Shown here: positions 38,045 through 51,060 of the stretch, piece by piece | Position numbering within the stretch: the first letter of the stretch is position 1 | Layout: each line of letters opens with the position of its first letter | NCBI GenBank assembly: GCA_019914995.1 | Contig: CM034142.1 | Location: 6,385,513-6,449,512 of the forward strand | Reading direction: 5' to 3' | Origin: Acanthochlamys bracteata | Lineage: Eukaryota > Streptophyta > Magnoliopsida > Pandanales > Velloziaceae | Length of the DNA stretch: 64,000 nt | Notes under the pieces: generated by a model | The model's input: the letters and a program-made list of their open reading frames with translations, nothing else | What the model was told of the DNA's origin: nothing | The model's database searches: none | Program-made: the position numbers and the translations under genes

Positions 38045-38421
38045 TGTTACGATTCGTGATTACACGAACCGTGGAGCTATTCTAATGCTAGATAAACTAA
38101 AAAATTAAAGATAAAACTAATATAAAATAACTAATTTAATTCTTCTTCCATCCCTTTAATGAGTACAAGCACTCTTATTTATAACTAGAGCTCTTCTCTT
38201 GTGAGTGAAACTATAGCTCTATTACAACTCTACTAAAGTTAGGACTTCAACCTAACTTGAACACTAACACTAGTCTCCTAATAAAACTCATCTACTCCTA
38301 AACTCTAATGAGATCAAACTCTAAACTCTTTCAATACAACCATGGGCCTCGTTAAGACAACCTGCAGCCCATGTCCCTTGCATCTAGCCCAAGTCCTTCT
38401 CCTCAATCACATACCGTAACA
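38045..38421. mobile_element. Probable solo LTR of a retrotransposon
   Basis: A 377-bp block begins TGTTACGATTCGTGATTACA and ends ACATACCGTAACA, so it has TG...CA ends and an inverted terminal TGTTACG/CGTAACA. The flanking pentamers ATGTA and CTGTA agree at 4 of 5 bases, as expected for an old 5-bp target duplication. A TTATTTATAA promoter-like run lies inside. No second LTR or internal domain is seen nearby. It could instead be another kind of short repeat. Confidence 0.5.
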
Positions 38422-38931
38422 CTGTATCTTGAGCAGAGAACAACAATCGTCTTTGTAATCTTTTCGACGATTTCCTTTTTATGGAATCTAGAACGGGAGA
38501 GAAACTAGAAACAAAGAAATTAACAGAAAATGAAAAGTTGTTGATATGAACTGAGCTGTTCTGAAAAATGAAAAAATGGTGTGGTTTATTAGTTGTTGTG
38601 GTTTTGACTTCCGTTCTGATATCACTCTTACCAATATAGAGAGAAAATTAAAATAAAAAAAAGAAGCCACTCTTGACAAACTTAGTTTAACTAACAAAGA
38701 ACTTGTGAGAAAAATATAACAATTAAGAAAGAAACGAACCTAAAATTCTCACCAATCTAGTGAAAAATTTACTCATGTATAAAGAAAATTTTACTACTAA
38801 AATTGCTTTGCACTATTCTCTCTTTTCAAAATTACTTATCAGTTTAATAAAATTTCTTTTCAATTTAAAAAAAAATATGTATGAAATTTTAAAAAATTTA
38901 AAATTTGAAAAATATGAATAAATATATATAT

Positions 38932-39338
38932 GGAAAAGGATAGGATCACTCCAATTCTTATGCACACTCCAGCGTACTCCACGGTCATTTGTGGCCGTGG
39001 AGACTTTCAAATCCAATCTCTACCATTAGATATGAAGAACTATGAGTCGTTAATATGCTGATAAAATTTCATCTGAATCGGAATACAAATGACCTTCATC
39101 CAGCCACTTGATCAAGATGACTAAAAAAAAAGATATATATATTTTTTTAACTTTACTATTTGTGACATCATTATCAAGTGACCGGATGAAGGTTTATTCG
39201 TAGTCCAATCGAGATAAAATTTTGTCGTAATTTTTTATATCCAACGGTAGAGATTGAATTTGAATGTCTCCACGGTCACAAACGGCCGTGGAGTGCGCTG
39301 AAGTGTGCATAAAAATTGAAGGACCCCTATCCCTTCTA
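38932..39338. mobile_element. Long-TIR MITE, copy 1
   Basis: The left arm TCTTATGCACACTCCAGCG... and the right arm reverse-complemented TTTTATGCACACTTCAGCG... are inverted repeats extending over more than 100 bp, through CTCCACGG(T/C)C and TTCAAAT(C/T)CAATCTCTACC. The insertion site is (TA)n, so a target duplication cannot be read. The same element recurs at about 58122-58544, and half of it near 51770-51960. Confidence 0.75.
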
Positions 39339-39339
39339 T

Positions 39340-40532
39340 ACATATATATTTATTTATAAAATAATATAATTAAAAAACTTTTAAATTTTTATTTTATAAG
39401 TACTTCTAAATGTCTACTAAAACCTGAAGTGCTTCGCTTTTCTGTTCTAGGGGTTTGCTGTTGTTCTCCTAAAACCTCTTTACTCATCGAGTTCCATACG
39501 ATAACTATTAATTTAATATTTTAAAATTATATTAGAGCTCCTTTGATTGCAGTTAAGTAAATATTTAGAAGTGAATTTGAAAAGTGAACTCAGATTGTAG
39601 TGATTTTTATATTTAATTGTATTTAAAGTTAGTCAGAAATTAATTCTTCAAAATAAAAAAAGTTAAATTCGATGAAATTGATACACGCCAGACATATATG
39701 TGAATGGTGGATTTATGGGGATGTTTGAAAATATTTATTAAAAAAATTTTTTTGAAAAAAAATTTAATATATTATTTATAAAATCTTTTAAAATAATAAA
39801 ATTATATATATAATTATTTTATAATTTATATTTATTTGCATTATTGAAATTAAAAAAAATTAAAAAATTATGCATATTTTTTTGGAGTTAAAAAAAAATT
39901 ATTGAAATTGATAATCAATTTCAAACATGCCCTTTGCTTTGACATTATTTCTTTTACCTTTTTTGTTTAATGCACTAGTTATGCCCATTCAAATTCTTAT
40001 AGCATTTAGGACTATTTAAAAATACTTATGAAATAAAATTTTTTTAAAATAAAAAATATTTTTATTTATTTAAAAAAATAAGTTTTATTTTTTTATTTCA
40101 AAAAAATAATAAAAATAAATAATAAAAAAATCTTATAATATAATATATTTTATATTTTATATATTTTAAAATAAATCTATAGAGTATTATAGAAAGTTCA
40201 TTAAAAACTATAAAGTGAAAAAAATTATAGGAAACTCAATGCCAAACTCAGATCATGCAGCTATTAGTGAAGCTCCCAAGCAAGTTGCAAAACAATCAAC
40301 TGGAAAGCAGCCAACACTATTAAGTTCTTTTTTTCTAATTATCCCCCCTTGCTATTGTTGAAAGTTGGACAACTTGTTGAGATTGTTCATCAGAGTTCTG
40401 CTTGTAAGTCCTATTTTTCGACCATTTTTTCAAATTTAAGATTTCGGATCGAGCGATTTATTCGTGATACTTGTAGATACATACATATATACATACATGC
40501 TCAACATACATGCATATACATGAAACAATACA
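39340..40532. repeat. AT-rich spacer with two dispersed-repeat copies
   Basis: Units lie at about 39715-39935 and, inverted, 40010-40260 (ATTATAGGAAACTCAATGCC end). The rest is the 3' flank of the thioredoxin-like gene. The T-rich run 40330-40345 and tandem ATACATACATA near 40480-40500 are simple sequence. Confidence 0.5.
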
Positions 40533-43480
40533 TTATATGTGCTTGCGTATCATTTCTCGAACTTCATCCATTACAAGCCAGGCTTTGTGACCTCCAATTA
40601 CTTCATCCTTCCATTCTCCATCTTTCCAAAGCTGCATTCAGAAAAGTCTTGATGCAATTACAACCTAAGAGAAAACTAGTTTTTTCTTTACTTGGTATTG
40701 GAAATTATAAACTCGCACAAAACACTTGTACAATTTTCAAACGTCAACATGTTTTCAGCTCTAAGAAGTAGATAGGTTGCTAAAACTTTGTGGAAGTATA
40801 TTGCGCGGAATCATAGATACCTGGATAGTAGGCATTTTCTGATCAAAGAAGTCGGCGAATCAGCAATCAGCAATGAAAAGCAATGGTGACAATCAGAAAT
40901 GGCTGAGGAGTACAATAACGGAAGCCAAAACTATGAAGCAGATATTATAGAATGAAGAGGGAACTTACAGAAATATTCCCACGCTTGACCAGAGCTTGAG
41001 GCACATTGTTAACATCCACGACATAAAATTTTATTCTGCAAATAAGATGCTATATACAATTAAGTTACGTTCTTTACTTGTTAAAGTTATCTTAAAAATG
41101 AAGTAAAATACAAATTGTATATAAAAATGTCAAGGATTTTAAATACCATGGCATAGCACTTAAGTTGGGATGTCATATCTCAGTGTACTATATCTATCTA
41201 GCGAAACATCAAACCATATCGCATACGCATATGGCCACATTTATCATCTGCAAAGAAAAGTTTCCCTTTTGCAATTCGTCTAGGCATAGAAACTCTTTCA
41301 GTTTATGTTAGCCTTTCAGTTAAAGTTTTTTACCAATGAACTGCATAACTACATCTATAGACTTTTGTGAGGTTTGCCTCTGCAACTACAGATTATGACA
41401 CAGATTGTTCATTTATAACACATCTTATAATTTTGCTGTAAAACATAAAATACATATATACAAATTCGTCTAGCAACTTGTCAAAGTAGAAAGGAAATAA
41501 GTAACGGGAAAGAACTAGAATAGCCGGCTGACCTTGGATGAAATTCAGCTGCTAGCTTTTCCAACTTTGGCTTCAAATATATGCATTTTCTGCACCAAGC
41601 TGCCATCCTATGGATAAATAATTCACATCAACATTTGGTTGATATAATTACTTATAACAAACACAAATGCTATCTCTTAGTAACATAATCACATAGACAT
41701 CCTTGAACTCGATCAGTCACATTTATACTTTAAGCATAAGTGAGTCGAACTTGCAATAACAAATACAAAAGTTTTCAATATATTTTTCCCTTCTGTTTCG
41801 GGCCATTATCAGCATTTTTCTTATGACCAAACAACAAGAGTGTAATACTAGAAGCCCCAAGGTACGCAACTCAAGTAACTAGTGTATCCACAACAACTTC
41901 TTGCCAATTGAACTCAGAGCAAATCCAACTCAAGGGCAAACTAATTCAACTTTAGGCAAACAAGTTAAAATTTAGATAAACACGTTTGCTTGCTCAAAAT
42001 TGAAACTAGAAACTTGTTCTTGAAGGCAAAACATTACCCATACTTTTATTTCAAACATATTGATCTTTTGCTATCAATTGAAGTCAATATGGGGAATTTG
42101 AGAATCAATGAGAATGCGTAGATAAATCATACAATATTTCAACCAAATAATACTAACGCACAAAGTGCTCCACTTATACCACTTTCTATTAACGAGCTTT
42201 ATATTAGTTGCGTACTCCTTTATCAAGCTACCTATGATACTGGGTGAGACGCATAGATAGGACATTTGTATTTCAACCAGTTTAACAATTAACTACCCTA
42301 GCAGTCACTCTAATCAACTAACTTCGATGAAACAAATGCGTAAGATCACGATGCATCCACTAAGTATTATGTAAACAATATTTTGACTTCAAAATTAATA
42401 TCCTTCTTTAACTTCAAGATAGCAAAACACTGGCGTGTTAGGGTACCTTCAGTTTTAGGATCCCCTAGCGAACATGATGTGTTGACCAGACAACACTTAC
42501 TTGGTGCACAGTAACCAAATCCGAAACTGCTTGAGTTAAGGGTGTGTTGGTTTAATCCCACATCAGTGGAGACAAAAGCAAAAGAGAATTGATGTACTAG
42601 AGAGATCCATTACCCATTAGTTTAAGTTTTTGTGTTTGATTGAGTTTTCTTATATATAGGTTGGACCCTCAAGTGTAACCACTCCTCCTCTCTAGTTCGC
42701 TCCTCTGGCATTGAATTTCCATAACAAGTGGTACTAGAGCCGATGGTTCGACTCAAATCCAGTCAGTGGTGCAGGTGTTGGCTCTTAGGGGTGGTGTGGT
42801 GAGCCGATAAGAGCGGGTAGGCAGACATGGGTATAGCATGGTGCATGATTCTAGAGCAGCGTGACTCCAAGTGAGAGTTGGATTCTGGTGTGGCTCTTGA
42901 TTGCACAGAAAGGTGCTCGATTGAGGGGGACGGATGAGGGTGTAGAGGACTCTCCTAGAGGGGAGCTTGTTGGAATCGAGGGTGTATCGATTCAATTCTA
43001 CATAGACAAAATGGAAACAGGGTTGCTATGTTAAAGGTATCAATTACCTATTGCTTAAGTTTCTTTGAACTGGATAGAACTCCGGGTATAACATCTTTGT
43101 CTCTAGTGTTCTGTGTTGTATCTCCCCAACAGAAACAAATAATCAAAGAAAAAGTTCATGAATTACCAATCAACAAGAATGGGTTGAGACTGCTCGTGGG
43201 ATTCCCTCAACACTTCATCAAACTTCTCCATAGAATCAATAGGTTCCATTTCAATCGAAGTCGGCTTGGAAAACAAATGCGGTTGCCAGAACGCTGCCGC
43301 TTTCGCTTCCCGTCTTCTTCGCTGAAACCACCTTGCCGTTCTATAGCAATCTAACGGCAAACATGAAGAACAACCTCCGGTAATGATGGCCGGAATATAC
43401 TGTTGGTTGTTGAAGTACTGGTTATGATTGTTGTTTTCTTTGAATGGTAACTGAATGATTGGTGCTAAAATTGCAACCAT
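40533..43480 (-). CDS. WCRKC2: Thioredoxin-like protein with WCRKC active site, plastid-targeted (Trx-like 3-2 type)
   Basis: Five minus-strand exons, 43480-43167, 41607-41533, 41035-40969, 40838-40821 and 40631-40533, join in phase and give 190 residues. Residues 1 to about 75 form a transit-peptide-like leader rich in N, Q, R and A. The thioredoxin fold starts near [17 protein letters not shown]. The redox site is [17 protein letters not shown] with cysteines at about 110 and 113, in place of the usual WCGPC. The cis-proline loop KMPTIQ (about 153-158) is encoded alone by the 18-nt exon 4. The fold ends [20 protein letters not shown] and the protein ends RKHI. Arabidopsis has two WCRKC plastid proteins; total length fits the shorter (3-2) better, but assignment between the two is tentative. 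Oxidation of plastid targets is the family role. Confidence 0.92.
42545..43131. mobile_element. TRIM (terminal-repeat retrotransposon in miniature) in Trx-like intron 1
   Basis: The left LTR (42545-42726) begins TGTTGGTTTAATCCCACATC and ends CATAACA. It is followed by the primer-binding site GTGGTACTAGAGCC, one small rearrangement away from the plant initiator-Met tRNA site TGGTATCAGAGCC. The right LTR (42968-43131) begins TGTTGGAATCGAGG and ends CCCCAACA, preceded by a short purine tract AGAGGGGAG. Both LTRs share a CATTACC/CAATTACC(C/T)ATT(A/G) block. The internal region is only about 240 bp, with no gag or pol. No target duplication is readable. The element ends 35 bp from the exon 1 donor. 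Confidence 0.7.
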
Positions 43481-45695
43481 TAGAACGCCAGTAGTAGAGA
43501 ATTTGAAGATGAATTCTTCTTTCTTGATTTTTTTTGTTTTGTTTTGTCTTTTTTTTTCTTTAATTTTTTCTGGTTTTCTTTTGTTTGTGTTTTTGAATTC
43601 TTATCTTCGAGTTTGCAGATGAGAGAGAAACGAGGTAGGAAGTTGGAGTGGGACCCAAAGGGAAGAGTTTTTTTAATAAAGTTTACAAAATTAAATAAAA
43701 AATTAGATGAATTGTACACAATAATTTTTTTTATATAAAAAAAATAAATTTTATTTTATCAAAAAAATTTCATTAAAAGCTGCTTATACTTAGGCGCGTT
43801 GGGAGTGTGTTTTTTGACGTTTTAATATTTTTTAATAATATTTTATATAATTATTTAAAAATTAAAAAAATATAAAAATATATATTATAAAATAATTAGA
43901 TATATATACGAGTCAATCAAATAATTAGATAGTTATTCGGACGGTTGGATTAGTAAAATGCGCTAGAATGTTCACTGGAGTACTTATTTACTATCTAATA
44001 TACAAAAAATGTATGTTTTTAAAATACATGTTATTTCAAAGTTTACAACTTTAGTAATAATAAAGTGTTTAAAAATATTTGAATATGAAAGAGTGTTAAA
44101 AGTGCTTATAAAAAAATTTTTCTAAATAAATATATTTTTATTCTATTTCAAAAAATAAGGTTTATTTTTTATCACAAAAAATAAATAATATTAAAATTTT
44201 ACAATATTTAATTTTTTTATATTTTTAAAAGGATTAAATAAATTTTATGAAATATTATAAACTTATTGTTATCAAAATAAAAATTAATAAATATTTTTCT
44301 GAAAAGCCCATTTAAGGGTGCGTTTTAAAAGCATTTCCGAAATGCTGTTTTTAATTTTTTATTAATTTTTTTTATACACATTTTATAAATATCTAAAATT
44401 TATTTAAAAATTTAAAAATATAGAAAATTTCTACGTAGTAAAATCTTTTAATTATATATTTTAAATATTTTTTTAAAATAAAAAGTAAAACATATTTCTT
44501 AAAAAAAATAAAATACTCTAAATTTAAAAAAAAATTATTTTATTAGCTCTCTAAAATAGCTACAAATCTATTACGATGTATATACTCTCTCTTTGGGCAC
44601 TCCTTCGGGAGGAATATATAAGCACTCTCTTTTTACGTAATAAATTTTTATTATTATTTATATTTATTTTTTTAATTAAAATAATTGAATTTATTTATTA
44701 AAATAGAATAAAAATATTTTTTATTTTATAAGTATTTTTAAATGCTTCATGTTTAACTTAGACTAGTAAAAATTTAACTTGTGAAGGGGGTGCTTGACGG
44801 TGCATTTGATATTATTATTCATTCCAAGAAAAAATTATATTTTTAATATATTTGTTACAGTATTTTAAAATATATTTTTAAAATTTTGAAAAATTTTAAA
44901 TAAAGTATATGTTATAATTTTATTATTTATTTAAAGATAAAAAGATCTAAGCTAAATTTTTTACTGTAAAATAAGCACTCTTGAACATCTCCTTTATGTA
45001 TATAAAATAAAAGACATAACAATGAACCTTTTTGCAGTTAGTAAATATATTTTGTGGACCCATTCATTGTAGTAAAGAAACAATTCATTACCAACCAAAG
45101 GGTGAAGTATTGAGCTAATTAATCAAAGATTAATACTTTATAAAGAAGATAATTAATAAAACACATGAATACTTTATTAAAGAAATATAATAAAAAGAAA
45201 GTAGCAAATATTTGAAAGTACTTAAAATAAATTGTTTTAAACAAATTTAAATATTTTTACCTCTTAACATAGTTAAAAAAATATATATAATTTATTTACT
45301 TTAATAAAAAAATTAAAAAACTACAATGTTTTTTAGTCTAAACAGTAGAAAACACACTCCCAATAAACATTCCTAGGCCAATAGCTTGAAGGACTTTTGC
45401 AATCAAAATCAAACAAAAATGGTAACATAACTCCAAAACTTTTTGCATCACATGAGCAAGGTGATAACTCCATAGATAATAGCCAAGTCTTCCAAATGTT
45501 CTCTTATGGGATTGATTCCAATTCTAATGTTTATTCATGTTATCTATTCACTCAAACCCATGCACACAGAACCAAAAAAAAAAAAAACAAAAGAACAAAA
45601 AAATGACTACTTTATCAATCAGATCTGAAGTCTCATCATTGATCAGTATTGGTTGAGAGAAAACTTTTCATCTTTCGCAAGGAAGAAGAAAAAAG
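43481..45695. repeat. Divergent-promoter spacer with AT-rich repeats
   Basis: Promoters of the minus-strand Trx-like gene (43481 upward) and the plus-strand FTHFS gene (below 45695) lie at the two ends. Between them are copies of the dispersed repeat at about 44085-44310 (inverted), 44318-44570 and 44790-44995. No gene is seen. The FTHFS leader after about 45560 is A-rich, then GAAGAAGAAAAAAG before the ATG. Confidence 0.5.
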
Positions 45696-48600
45696 ATGGT
45701 TTCTTCCAAAACCACAAGGAGATTGGAAACAGTTTCACCTGTTCCTGCAGACATTGACATAGCTAATTCAGTACAGCCGCTTCATATCTCAGAGATTGCT
45801 GATGATCTTGGTCTTAACCCTCACCACTATGATCTATACGGCAAGCACAAAGCCAAGGTTTTTTTATTTTCTTGTTTTTGTTTGTTTTGAGATTTGGTGA
45901 TTTGAGTTTGTTTTGTTTTCTAAATTTCTTGGTCAGTTTTTCAGGTTCTTTTATCTGTTCTTGATGAGATTGGAGATTCTGGTGAAGGGTTTTATGTTGT
46001 TGTTGGTGGAATCACTCCAACACCGCTTGGAGAAGGAAAATCCACCACTACTGTGGGGCTCTGCCAAGCCTTGGGGGCTTTCCTTGATAAAAAGGTGAGA
46101 TTTTGTTTTTCTTTGTTGAAATATTTGTTCTTTTGCTGGATGTTATTCGCCGTTCCTCTTCTTGAGTGAACGGTGAGATTATAGAGTAAGAAATTGTGTT
46201 TTGTTGCATCTAGATGTTTGTCATTGTGTGTTTTAGCATTGTAGATGTTAGATTGCTGGCACACAGTACTGTTGCAAGGAGGGGGGAAATTTTTAATTGG
46301 GATCAGAAAGATCTAATTTTCCAAATAAATCTAGTAATTAAAGCGAAGAAATGAATTTCCACACCGTTAAGGTGAAGTGCTACGTAGTTCTATTTGTTGG
46401 CACAAGCAGATTGCATGTTTAGCAGTCACTATAGTTGTACAAGAATCTGTAATGCTTGTAAGTTTACATGTGCAATTAGTACCTTGAAAAGCAAGAGGCC
46501 AACATCGTGTATATGGATTTTCCACATAAACTGTTTCAAGCCCTGGTAAGGAAGAACAATTGGGGTTGGATTTGCAGCCACCCGTAAAATCTTGTTAAAC
46601 TTTTATTATATGGATTCTTTGCGGAGGGATCTATGTAGTCGATACTACTTAGTGGGATAAGGCTTGGTTGAAAATGAAGGAGGATGGGTGTATTTGGTTT
46701 GGTAAAATCTATGGTGATTGTGTACAATGTTTGTAAGAAAGTGGAATCTTTTGTTTTATGGAGACAAAGTCTATGATGACAATGTAGTTCTGGATTTAAT
46801 CAGACCTTCTTTTGACTACATTTACTCCCTACATACCCCGAAGACTTTGTTAATGTTTGGTTTGACAAGACTTGTAGAATCAAAAAGGTGATGATAAGGG
46901 TAATGTTAGGTATTTTCATAGTGACTAAAATAGGTGACTAAAAGCGTGGAGCATTTGGTTTTGATTTTAAATAAAAGAATTAGAAACTCGGTTCTAACCT
47001 TTAGATGTGATTGTAATAGATATTTTCCTCATTATGACCCTCTTCACCCTACATATTATGAACTACTAACTCTAACTATACTCGCAAAACAACTGCATGT
47101 CTGCAAGTCTCTTAAAATGACATTCCTTACAGTGATAGCTAGTAATACAATGTTCTTTATAGGGATACACTAGATATATGCTGGTATTGTAGGTTGAGGT
47201 TGGGATTATCTTGTAGAAGCAATTATGGAAGGAGGAAGGAGTTTGCTGATGTGCTGTTTATCACGAGCTAGTAGGTTAGCCTGGCCAATTCACCGTAGTG
47301 GAATGTGTATTTGATGAATCCTGTCGGCAACATAAATTTTAAACAATTGGTCATTTCCTGTTTAAGATTGTTTTTTTATCATAACATCAATGGATTGTTT
47401 AGAAAGAAGATTACAGATGATGTAAACAGATGGCTTTAATGGAGGATGTCCATTTCCTAGTAGAACTTCTTCCAACCAAGTTTTAATTCACTAAGTGAGT
47501 CGGCTATATGGATCCTTCTGTAAACAAACTATGAAGATTTAATAAGATTTATCTGTTGATTTTAATTTCACCCCAACCCTCCTTTGCCCTCGTGCTTGAG
47601 ATTGCCTACATGAAATAATCCACATAGAACTTAAGAAAAGAAAGGCTGAGTTTTTCATAAACAGCCTACAACTTTAGAGGTTACCATATTTGCTGCTAAT
47701 ACATTCAATTCTCCCTGCATAAGGTGAGTAGTACTTACTGCTCACTGCAAAGGATGAATGACAACTACAACAAGTTCAAAAGAGAGGAAAAGAAAAATTG
47801 TGAACTATGCTTGTGGGAGCAAAACCTTTTCGATATGTAGTTCGTATTGTTGATCTTGGGAGCAAAATGAGCACTTCTTATATCTTTCTGGAGACATGAT
47901 TTCCATTTTGTGACATCTTATTAGCGATAGACAACATGCTAACATCGGTGTGCATGAATTAATTCAGATTTTATATTACAAAATGGAAAGCTGTTTCCTC
48001 CTATTGACAATCTCATACATGAAGGTGTGTTTTATGGCAAAACATATGCAATGAGTTTCTACTGGAGGTTTACGGTTTTGTAACGAACTCCATCAACTGT
48101 TTATTAGATGCCACCAATAAAACTCATAAAATATTTTCCTCTAATTTTGTATAAAGTTCGACTAGTATTCCATAAAACCAGCATTTTCAAGATCATTACA
48201 TCCTCACTTTAGGCATTCCACAGTCACTTAAATGTTTATGTTTCCAGTAGCATTTATGAGCCACTCCCACACCATGTTCCAGCCATCTGACCGCATAATT
48301 GGATGGCCACGATTCATCCCGTGTTTTTGAGAGGGAAAATGACGAGTGTCCCTTCTGTGGCGATCGCTTGATTGAATCGCAGCCATCCAATCGCTTGATG
48401 GACAGCTATACTAAGAGAGTGCACTGGAGGCTTGATTGGACAGCTAGATTGAAGGAGTGTGTGTGAGTGTACACAGTGAGGAGTGTGTATGTGTGCTTTC
48501 GTGCATGCTTGCGTGCGGGTGTGTGTGTGCGTGTGTGCATGTGTGTCATCTAGCAACATTTTGCTGCTCTAATATCTACGATCTTCTCAGGTGGTTACCT

Positions 48601-51060
48601 GTCTTCGACAACCTTCTCAAGGTCCAACTTTTGGCATCAAAGGAGGTGCTGCTGGTGGCGGTTACAGTCAAGTCATCCCCATGGACGAGTTCAATCTTCA
48701 CTTGACTGGGGACATCCATGCAATCACTGCTGCGAACAATCTCCTTGCAGCTGCCATAGATACCCGAATTTTCCATGAGGCATCACAATCAGATAAAGCC
48801 CTATTTAATAGACTCTGCCCTCCAAATAAAGAAGGGAAGAGAAGTTTTGCAGACGTTATGTTCAGACGTCTGAAGAAGCTAGGCATCTCAAAGACTGACC
48901 CTGACGAGCTTACACCAGAAGAAGTTAAAAGATTTGCCAGACTTGATATAGATCCGGACTCGATCACCTGGAGAAGAGTCATGGATGTGAATGACCGATT
49001 TTTAAGGAAAATTACAATCGGACAGGGGCCTGAAGAGAAAGGTATGGTCAGGGAGACAGGTTTTGATATTTCAGTAGCTAGTGAAATCATGGCAGTGCTG
49101 GCACTGACAACTTCCATAGCGGACATGAGGGAAAGGCTTGGACAAATGGTTATAGGAAACAGCAAGGCTGGTGAGCCTATAACAGCAGATGATTTAGGAC
49201 TTGGCGGGGCTTTAACAGTACTAATGAAGGATGCAATTAATCCTACTTTGATGCAGACTCTTGAAGGTACTCCTGTGCTTGTTCATGCAGGACCTTTTGC
49301 TAATATAGCACATGGAAATTCATCAATTGTAGCTGATAAGATTGCTCTTAAGTTAGTAGGAAACAGTGGTTTTGTAGTTACTGAAGCTGGGTTTGGTGCT
49401 GATATTGGTACAGAGAAATTCATGAATATAAAATGTAGGTATAGTGGTCTGAATCCTCAATGTGCTGTTATTGTGGCAACAATTCGAGCTTTGAAGATGC
49501 ATGGAGGCGGGCCTGAGGTGGTCGCTGGGAAGCCTCTGGACCATGCCTATACATCCGAGAATGTAGCTCTAGTTGAGGCTGGATGTGTAAATTTGGCTAG
49601 ACATATTTCAAACACTAAGGCTTATGGTGTGAATGTTGTTGTTGCTATAAACAAATTTGCAACGGACACTGAAGCTGAGATGAATGCTGTGAGAAATGCA
49701 GCATTGTCCGCTGGTGCTTTCGATGCTGTTGTTTGTACTCATCATGCCCATGGTGGAAAAGGAGCGGTTAGTATCAGTACATGTTTTCACTTTATTACAT
49801 GCAGTTACTTTCCCTAGTAGGTACTATGTATAAAATATATTTCTTGATTATTGTCTGTTGCTTTTCCGTGGAAGTGACATGTCATAGATTTTGTGACTAT
49901 AACGTGGTACATACTAATTTCACTAATAGAAGGCAAAAGGCTCTATGTAAAGGTTATGATACGGTCTGAAGTGTTTCATGTTGAAATTTATAATAGATCT
50001 TGTAGCTCACTCAGATTTTGATATGTTCTCTTCCAGATATCAGGGGATTTGATCTTTAAAGGCATTAGAATTTTACTTTAAGTTATTTAATCTTAGATAG
50101 TTAGATACTTCTAGTTGTTTGTGGAAATGTGATTAGTTTTTAAACTTAGGCGTTATAGTTCCTAAATATGGTTATTCTAAACTTTCTTTGAAATTGTAGG
50201 TTGAACTTGGAATAGCGGTCCAAAAAGCTTGTGAGAACCAGTCACAGCAGATAAGATTTTTATATCCTCTTGATGTCAGCATCAAAGAAAAAATAGAAGC
50301 TATTGCCAGGTCTTATGGTGCCTGTGGTGTTAACTACTCAGAGCAGGTAAATAACTCGTACATTTTTAAGGAACACAAACTGACAATATGGTTATTTTGC
50401 TTCTTAAAGTAGAAATATTAAGTAGAATTGCTGTATTATTCTGAAACTTCAGATGATTAATACTAAGAACTTTAGTGATAAAGCTTTTTTTAAAAAAAAA
50501 AGTGATTTCTTGAATGCACTAGGCAAGGACTTCGCTTGGTATGGATGTCATATACTATTTATTGTTGTTTACACAAAGATCAATTTTTCATGTTTCAGTT
50601 ATAACTCAAAATACTCCTGAAAGTGTTTTGCTAGTTATAAGGAAACACCCGAAATTGGACCATCATTTTTTTCCCCTTCAATTATGAATTCCCTAATTCC
50701 TACGACCGAGGAAGTACAAAGGTTCTTGTACTGTTTCTTTTGGATTCCTTGCTGTTGTACTAACATTATGTTATGCTTCTGAAGGCGGAGAAACAAATTG
50801 AGATGTACAGCAAGCAAGGATTCTCAAACCTTCCAATATGTATGGCGAAGACACAGTATTCCTTCTCTGACATAGCATCTCAGAAAGGTGCTCCGAGTGG
50901 ATTTGTCCTACCAATAAGAGACGTCAGAGCGAGCATTGGTGCAGGTTTCATCTACCCGCTCGTTGGAACTATGAGTACAATGCCAGGACTTCCAACCAGG
51001 CCTTGCTTCTTCGAGATTGACATCGATTTAAGTACAGGCAAGGTCCGCGGACTATCATAA
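45696..51060 (+). CDS. FTHFS: Formate-tetrahydrofolate ligase (10-formyl-THF synthetase)
   Basis: The enzyme couples ATP hydrolysis to formylation of tetrahydrofolate, feeding cytosolic one-carbon metabolism for purine and methionine supply. Exons 45696-45857, 45945-46094, 48591-49766, 50200-50346 and 50785-51060 join in phase and give 636 residues, the usual monofunctional plant length. The start [20 protein letters not shown] is the family N-terminus, with no transit peptide. The ATP-binding loop [11 protein letters not shown] lies at about 80-90. Other family blocks are [70 protein letters not shown] and AHGGKGA. The C-terminus is [20 protein letters not shown], near identical to other plants. 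Intron 2 is 2.5 kb and holds a MITE-like inverted repeat and a GT-rich tract. No defect is seen. Confidence 0.97.
48215..48450. mobile_element. Probable divergent MITE in FTHFS intron 2
   Basis: The arms carry AATTGGATGGCCACGATTCA and, inverted, GATTGGATGGCTGCGATTCA. The section GATTCATCCCGTGTTTTTGA resembles the reverse complement of the centre of the 29137-29385 element (GATTCACCCCATTTTTTAAA), so the two may be one family. The outer ends are not resolved. Confidence 0.45.
48455..48547. repeat. Imperfect GT-rich tract
   Basis: Alternating TG with interruptions (GTGTGTATGTGTG, GCGTGCGGGTGTGTGTGTGC) immediately before the FTHFS exon 3 acceptor region. Chance frames run through it on both strands. 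Confidence 0.7.

Noticed and set aside
40349..40771. 140-aa plus-strand open frame
   Set aside because: Overlaps the last exon of the thioredoxin-like gene on the other strand; simple-sequence rich.
48698..49165. 155-aa minus-strand open frame
   Set aside because: It is antisense to the conserved FTHFS exon 3; its composition is the mirror of that coding sequence.
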